From: Cephalotrichum gorgonifer
Lineage: Eukaryota > Ascomycota > Sordariomycetes > Microascales > Microascaceae
Assembly (NCBI GenBank): GCA_900312665.1
Contig: ONZQ02000007.1
Span: 1,900,723 to 1,964,722 of the forward strand
Length of the DNA stretch: 64,000 nt
Direction of reading: 5' to 3'
The position numbers were made by a program, and so were the translations under genes. Positions 59,651 through 64,000 of this stretch are shown in pieces. The notes below the pieces were generated by a model, which saw nothing but the letters and a program-made list of their open reading frames with translations, had not been told where the DNA came from and did no database searches. How positions within the stretch are numbered: the first letter of the stretch is position 1; each line of letters starts with the position of its first letter.

Positions 59651-60753
59651 GGACGCAGCCGCGGCTAGCTTCTGCTGCTTTGGCTTAGAATGGGGGGATA
59701 TGTACCTGGAATAATGGTCCATAGTCGCAATATCAAAAGCTTTAGGAAACACATGTACGGGCTGAAACATGGCCCTTGAAATCCGAGGGTGGAGACATGC
59801 TGTTTCATGTATAGTTGAAAGTGAAAAGCCTCACCCAGTACCATGACAGTGGCAGAGAAGGGAAATAAACCCACCACTTTGTCAGGAAAGTCATGCTTTG
59901 TTGAGTCGTATCCGGAGAAGGAAAATCAAACACCCTTAGGTAACGTGTTGGTGCACGACTGCTGATAACAGACCGTACGCCGCCAGTAACGATACCAGAG
60001 GAGAGAAGCCGAGAAAAATCTACCTGGAGCCACTAGGCCACTGAAAGTATCGAAGACCCGGGGTTTCCATTGTCCTACATGGATTCCATGGTGGGGTCCT
60101 CTAGAACACCGCAACGGACGATACATGGCCATACGTGTCCCTTTTGGTTCGCACTCCACATCGAGGCTGGACGTACCCTGTATGTGAGGCGATTGCGTCA
60201 GTGGATATGGATGTTGCAATATGCCGCTGCGGTGATTGGCTACGTTCACCTAGGTCTCGCACTACTTCGTTCGGAGCTGCGCGATAATTCACGAGGTGAA
60301 ATGAGAGCGAATATACGGCGAACATGGTCAGTTCAATTACGCCCGGCACATTTGATAACATGCCCCACTTCCAAGCAAACCCCCCTCCGTACGGGGAATC
60401 AGGGAAAGATCCTTCCTTGCTTACGCGAACCTGTTTAGCTTCAGGTGGACAGGTCCAAGAAAGCGAATATACACCGAAGATAGTCAATCCAATATTTATT
60501 CTTTACGCCCCGACTTCCCCACCTTCCCCGCAAAGCCCCCGTGCGGGGACTCCGGGGAAGATCCCTTCTCCATGCGGGCCCACGTTCTCCTTCACCCCTT
60601 CTCTGCTCGGGGTATAATAAGGAGTCGAGGTCCTTTGCCATTCAAGAGCCAAACGCATTTACCGACTTAGACGCCCATTCAAGGAGTCCGAAGTCGTAAC
60701 TCATAACACTTCCCCAATTTATTTCTTTTTCGCCGTTGTCTTACACAATAACT
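59651..60753. promoter_or_regulatory. Promoter region of the P450 gene
   Basis: 1.1 kb without a supported gene. It contains TTCGTTCGGA at 60266-60275, a nested GC-rich inverted repeat at 60523-60560 and a TATAATAA box at 60613-60620, about 134 bp before the start codon. Confidence 0.5.
60523..60560. promoter_or_regulatory. Nested inverted repeat upstream of P450
   Basis: Outer arms CTTCCCCG (60523-60530) and CGGGGAAG (60553-60560) enclose inner arms CCCCGCA (60526-60532) and TGCGGGG (60542-60548). CGG/CCG triplets are suitably placed for a zinc-cluster dimer. The site lies about 195 bp upstream of the ATG. Confidence 0.5.
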
Positions 60754-62663
60754 ATGTTTTCGGTAACGGCCATTGGAGTTGGCTGCTTGCTCGTTGTTTT
60801 GTATCTGGTCCTGTCAAAAGGCCGCAGGGAAAAGGGCCTCCCGCCAGGTAGGACTCATCCACACGTTCATACCACACTTGTATGGCAAAGAAGCTGACAA
60901 CTCTAGGACCCCCAACCCTACCGATCATAGGAAACCTCCATCAAATTCCATCAAAAGGGTCATACCTAAAGTATGCACAACGAAATCGCTTTCCATTCTC
61001 ACCGTAGCCCGTGCTAAGTCGCGTCAATTCAGATTTACGGAATGGGCGGAGAAGTACGGAGGACTATACTCCCTCAAGATGGGAACCGGCACCGCAGTTG
61101 TCATAACGGACCGACGGCTCGTCAAGGAGGTGGTCGACAAGAAGAGCTCTAAATACAGCCACCGACCCAAATCCTACATTGCAGATTTGATCACGGGCGG
61201 CGACCACTTGTTGGTCATGCAATATGGTCAACTCTGGCGGACCTTCCGGAAGCTTATCCACCAGCATTTCATGGAATCTATGGTGGAGAAAAATCACCTC
61301 AAGGTCCAAAATGCCGAGGCCGTGCAAATGCTACGCGACTTCTGTGTGCGACCTGACCAGTACATGCTTCATCCGAGGCGGTACAGCAATAGTATCACGA
61401 TGAGCTTGGGTCGGTCGTCCCTGTCCACTACGATTGTCTGATGTACAAACTAACCATCCAAGTCTTCGGCGTTCGTACACCATCCGTGGATACCTCGCAT
61501 ATGACGCAGCTATACGATATGATGGTAGGCGCACCCGTCAGTGCCCCAACCTTGCATGTGATTGCTGACCATTTTCGCGGTCCAGGAAAACTGGTCCAAG
61601 GTTATGGAACCGGGGAACACCCCTCCAGTTGATATCTATTCGTTTCTGCACCTGATTCCCCAAAGATTCTTCGGAAACTGGGTCTCTAGGGCTAAGGGAG
61701 TCAGTGCAGAGATGAACAAGCTCTATTCACGAATGCTGGAGCATGTTCAGCAACGGCGAGATATTGTCGGGAACAAACATTCCTTTATGGATCTTGTCCT
61801 CGATCAGAACGAGAAGCTCGGGCTCACTAAGCACCAACTCTACTTTCTCGGTGGCGTGTTGATGGAAGGAGGTTCGGATACCTCTAGCGCTATCATCCTT
61901 GCCTTCATCCATGCTATGACCAAATGGCCCCATGTCCTCAAGAAGGCCCAGGAGGAGATGGACGCGGTGGTAGGAGAGGACAGGACACCAGCATGGTCTG
62001 ACTATAAGAACCTGCCGTACATTGCCGCAACTGTTAAGGAAGCCATGCGATGGAGGCCGGTGGTGCCCCTGGCATCGCCGCACGCCGCCGCTGAAGGTAG
62101 GAACCAATCCCCCATATCTGCATTCACCTCTGGGGCTCCCCCCCATTGCTATATATATACCGGTATCTCACGCGATATTAGATGACTGGATCGATGGTAA
62201 ATTTATTCCCAAGGGCACTACAGTTATCATCAATGGCTGGGGACTGCACCACGACAAAACTCGATTCGCGAACCCGGAAGTCTTCGACCCGGACCACTAC
62301 AAAGGGGAAACTGCCCTCTCCCCCGAACTTGTCGCGTCAGCAGACTACGAGCGCCGTGACCACTATGGCTACGGCACCTCGCGGAGGATTTGCCCCGGAA
62401 TCCACTTGGCGGAGCGAAACCTGTTCCTGGGCATGGCAAAGCTCATCTGGGGATTATCCATCGAGCCGGCTCTGGACAAAGCGGGCAGTCCTATCGAGCC
62501 GGATCTGGATCCTCGGACGGGCTATAGTGAAGGGTTCTTAGTTTGCGCAAAGGACTTCGAGTGCAAGGTCAGGCCACGTTCAGATGCGCGGCAGGAAACT
62601 ATCATGAAGGAATATAAGCAGGCGCAGGTGGATGTCTTTTCGCATTTTGACAGCAATATATAA
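60754..62663 (+). CDS. Cytochrome P450 monooxygenase, microsomal
   Basis: Joined exons 60754..60847, 60907..60970, 61033..61409, 61463..61524, 61586..62096, 62182..62663 give 529 residues. It has an N-terminal membrane anchor (residues 1-22) and the proline hinge LPPGPPTLPIIGNLHQIP, then EWAEKYGGLYSLKMGTGTAVVITDRRLVKEV. The I-helix oxygen motif is GGSDTSS, the K-helix is KEAMRWR, and the heme loop is YGTSRRICPG with Cys440 as ligand; a serine replaces the usual glycine after T. The layout fits the CYP64/CYP619/CYP620 group, which includes hydroxylases of small aromatic metabolites. In this context it may add the first hydroxyl to the cluster's ring substrate, for example on a toluene- or cresol-like compound. 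The substrate is inferred, not shown. Confidence 0.88.
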
Positions 62664-62682
62664 TATAGAATCAGATCAGAGA

Positions 62683-62889
62683 ATGTGCACCAACCTTACC
62701 GCAACAACTCGCTATAGCAAGTGTCCCAGGTCTTGCGACACAACTTCCACGACCCTCGTCAAATGTGCCCAAGCACTCCAATCCGGCACAGCTTGCGCAA
62801 ATCCAACATCACAAACCTCCGGCATGCCAACTAGTCGTGCCCAGTGCCCAGCACACCGTGACGAGGGTTATGATGACGCGAGATACTGA
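62683..62889 (+). CDS. Small Cys-rich hypothetical protein
   Basis: A 68-codon frame just after the P450 stop: MCTNLTATTRYSKC, then a KCAQALQSGTACANPT-like segment and AQCPAH. The spacing of six cysteines resembles small fungal proteins with C-xx-C knuckles, but no signal peptide or intron supports it. It could be chance sequence in the P450 3' UTR. Confidence 0.3.
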   Translation: MCTNLTATTRYSKCPRSCDTTSTTLVKCAQALQSGTACANPTSQTSGMPTSRAQCPAHRDEGYDDARY

Positions 62890-63109
62890 ATCTTGGGAGG
62901 ATGGAAGTCATTCAGGCGGACTTCATTTGGTGCGTGCGTGATGTATTCCTGTGGGAGTCAGCGCAGGAAGGTAGGACGTCTATTGTTTCACACTCTCGAA
63001 GCATGACACTTTCATCTCTTATCTACAGGAGTTCAGCTTAGTTAACATGCGAAGCCGTCGGACAATCAATCAGATCCTCTACATGCTTAAGTACCATAGG
63101 ACCAGTCAC

Positions 63110-63300
63110 ATCCTATTCAGATCATGATAAGATAGAGCTTAACTTTACTTTAAATACTATTGATAAAACTAGATTATATTAAATAATAAGCTATTTTTAG
63201 AATAAATAAACTTTATCTAGATTAGATTGTAATATATAATTTAGGAATAATTAGACATTAGTAAGAAATATTAATGTAAATTTATTTATTAATACTCGAC
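63110..63300. repeat. AT-rich block, possibly RIP-affected
   Basis: The segment is dominated by A and T with frequent TA and TTA/TAA words, and GC returns abruptly at about 63300. It resembles fungal repeats degraded by repeat-induced point mutation, but no parent element is recognisable. Confidence 0.45.
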
Positions 63301-63769
63301 ACCCAACACCGGACAGTGCTGCTAAGGCTAGTAATAGCTAGAGGTCATAGCAGGGACATATATACGATCCTAATTTCGAGACTATCGACTAAGTACACTA
63401 TACTATGTGATGCCGATTGGATAACCCGGGCAGGGAGGAAAGCCGTGAATAGGAGGTATAGGATATGTACCATCGCGTCTGCCTCGTACTCTACCCGAGC
63501 CCTCGTACTCTATCCGAACCCCTCGAACTAGTCCGTTCACTAGCTTACGAGCTTTACCATATCCGGGTTTGGCCCCGACAGGTCTTGCGCAGATCGCCAT
63601 TGCCGCAGCGGTGCAGGGGGTTGACCATACTCAGAACACATGTTCACAACTCGGAGATTGTTTCGGCAAGTCTCCGCTCTGATATGGGTAAATGCTTGAG
63701 TTCTACCCTAAATATGATTGCATGTTACATTCCCCGTGGGGAAGGAGATAATAACTGTATGTATCACTT

Positions 63770-63881
63770 CGGGGTATCTTGAAGCGGCGGTGCATCTCGG
63801 TGTATCTTGATGCGGCGATGTATTCCGGGGTATCTTGATGCGGCAATATATTCCGGGGTAACTTGAGGCGGCGATGTCTCT
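63770..63881. repeat. 28-bp tandem repeat, four copies
   Basis: Units at 63770-63797, 63798-63825, 63826-63853 and 63854-63881 share CGG-GTATCTTGA-GCGGC-AT with a few substitutions each. They form a head-to-tail minisatellite at the edge of the window. Confidence 0.8.
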
Positions 63882-64000
63882 ATAACTACCGGCGCGGCCT
63901 CACTCTACTGATATAATAGACCGCCGAACTTCACTCCCTTTACGCCTGCAAATATCTGGTAAAGTGTAGGCTCTTCTCTTCATGCTACTGCTGTCAGGAG

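Larger units (their letters stand above)
62664..64000. other. Cluster 3' flank grading into repeat-like DNA
   Basis: Beyond the P450 lies one small Cys-rich frame, then an AT-rich block at about 63110-63300, then about 700 bp without clear genes but with a 28-bp tandem repeat near the window end. Confidence 0.45.

Overview
The window is nuclear DNA of a filamentous ascomycete (Pezizomycotina). The grounds are many introns of about 45-100 bp with GTATGT/GTACGT/GTAAGT donors and CTAAC/CTGAC branch sites, several Zn2Cys6 regulators, MFS permeases, a GPI-anchored GH17 glucanase, a GMC oxidoreductase, and premature stops that fit C-to-T decay. A member of the Eurotiales is my best guess, not a demonstrated one. 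There is one 77-base assembly gap (17054-17130). I recognised no tRNA or rRNA, CRISPR array or intact transposon. All exon joins below were worked out by hand from reading frames and splice consensus.

Region 1 (1-9 kb) looks like an alpha-galactoside utilisation locus. A maltose-permease-type sugar transporter is divergent from a MAL-activator-like Zn2Cys6 regulator, followed by an intracellular GH36 alpha-galactosidase and the decayed 3' end of a Gfo/Idh/MocA-type dehydrogenase. Region 2 (9-24.6 kb) holds an F-box-like gene, a HAD phosphatase, three hypothetical genes, the eglC-type glucanase and a secreted GMC oxidoreductase. Region 3 (24.8-35 kb) holds a CorA-like gene broken by three in-frame stops and a frameshift, a single-pass surface protein, a type II membrane protein with a glycosyltransferase-like DDD motif, a YdeI-family protein and a short-chain dehydrogenase.

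Region 4 (35.4-48.3 kb) has an allantoate/nicotinate-type permease, a 2.5-kb AT-rich gene-poor stretch, a sugar permease divergent from a DUF1593 (Sde182 nucleoside-hydrolase-like) protein, a polytopic membrane protein and a zinc alcohol dehydrogenase.

Region 5 (49.6-62.7 kb) is the most interesting. It contains a Zn2Cys6 regulator whose zinc cluster is split by a 15-nt micro-exon, a fumarylacetoacetate-hydrolase-family enzyme, a group A flavin phenol hydroxylase, a type I (VOC) extradiol dioxygenase with all three metal ligands, and a cytochrome P450. Together they make a plausible meta-cleavage route for an aromatic compound: P450 and flavin hydroxylations, extradiol ring opening, then FAH-type cleavage. 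The order resembles the bacterial DntB-DntD-DntG logic. Shared promoter motifs support co-regulation. After it the sequence runs into an AT-rich block and a 28-bp tandem repeat.
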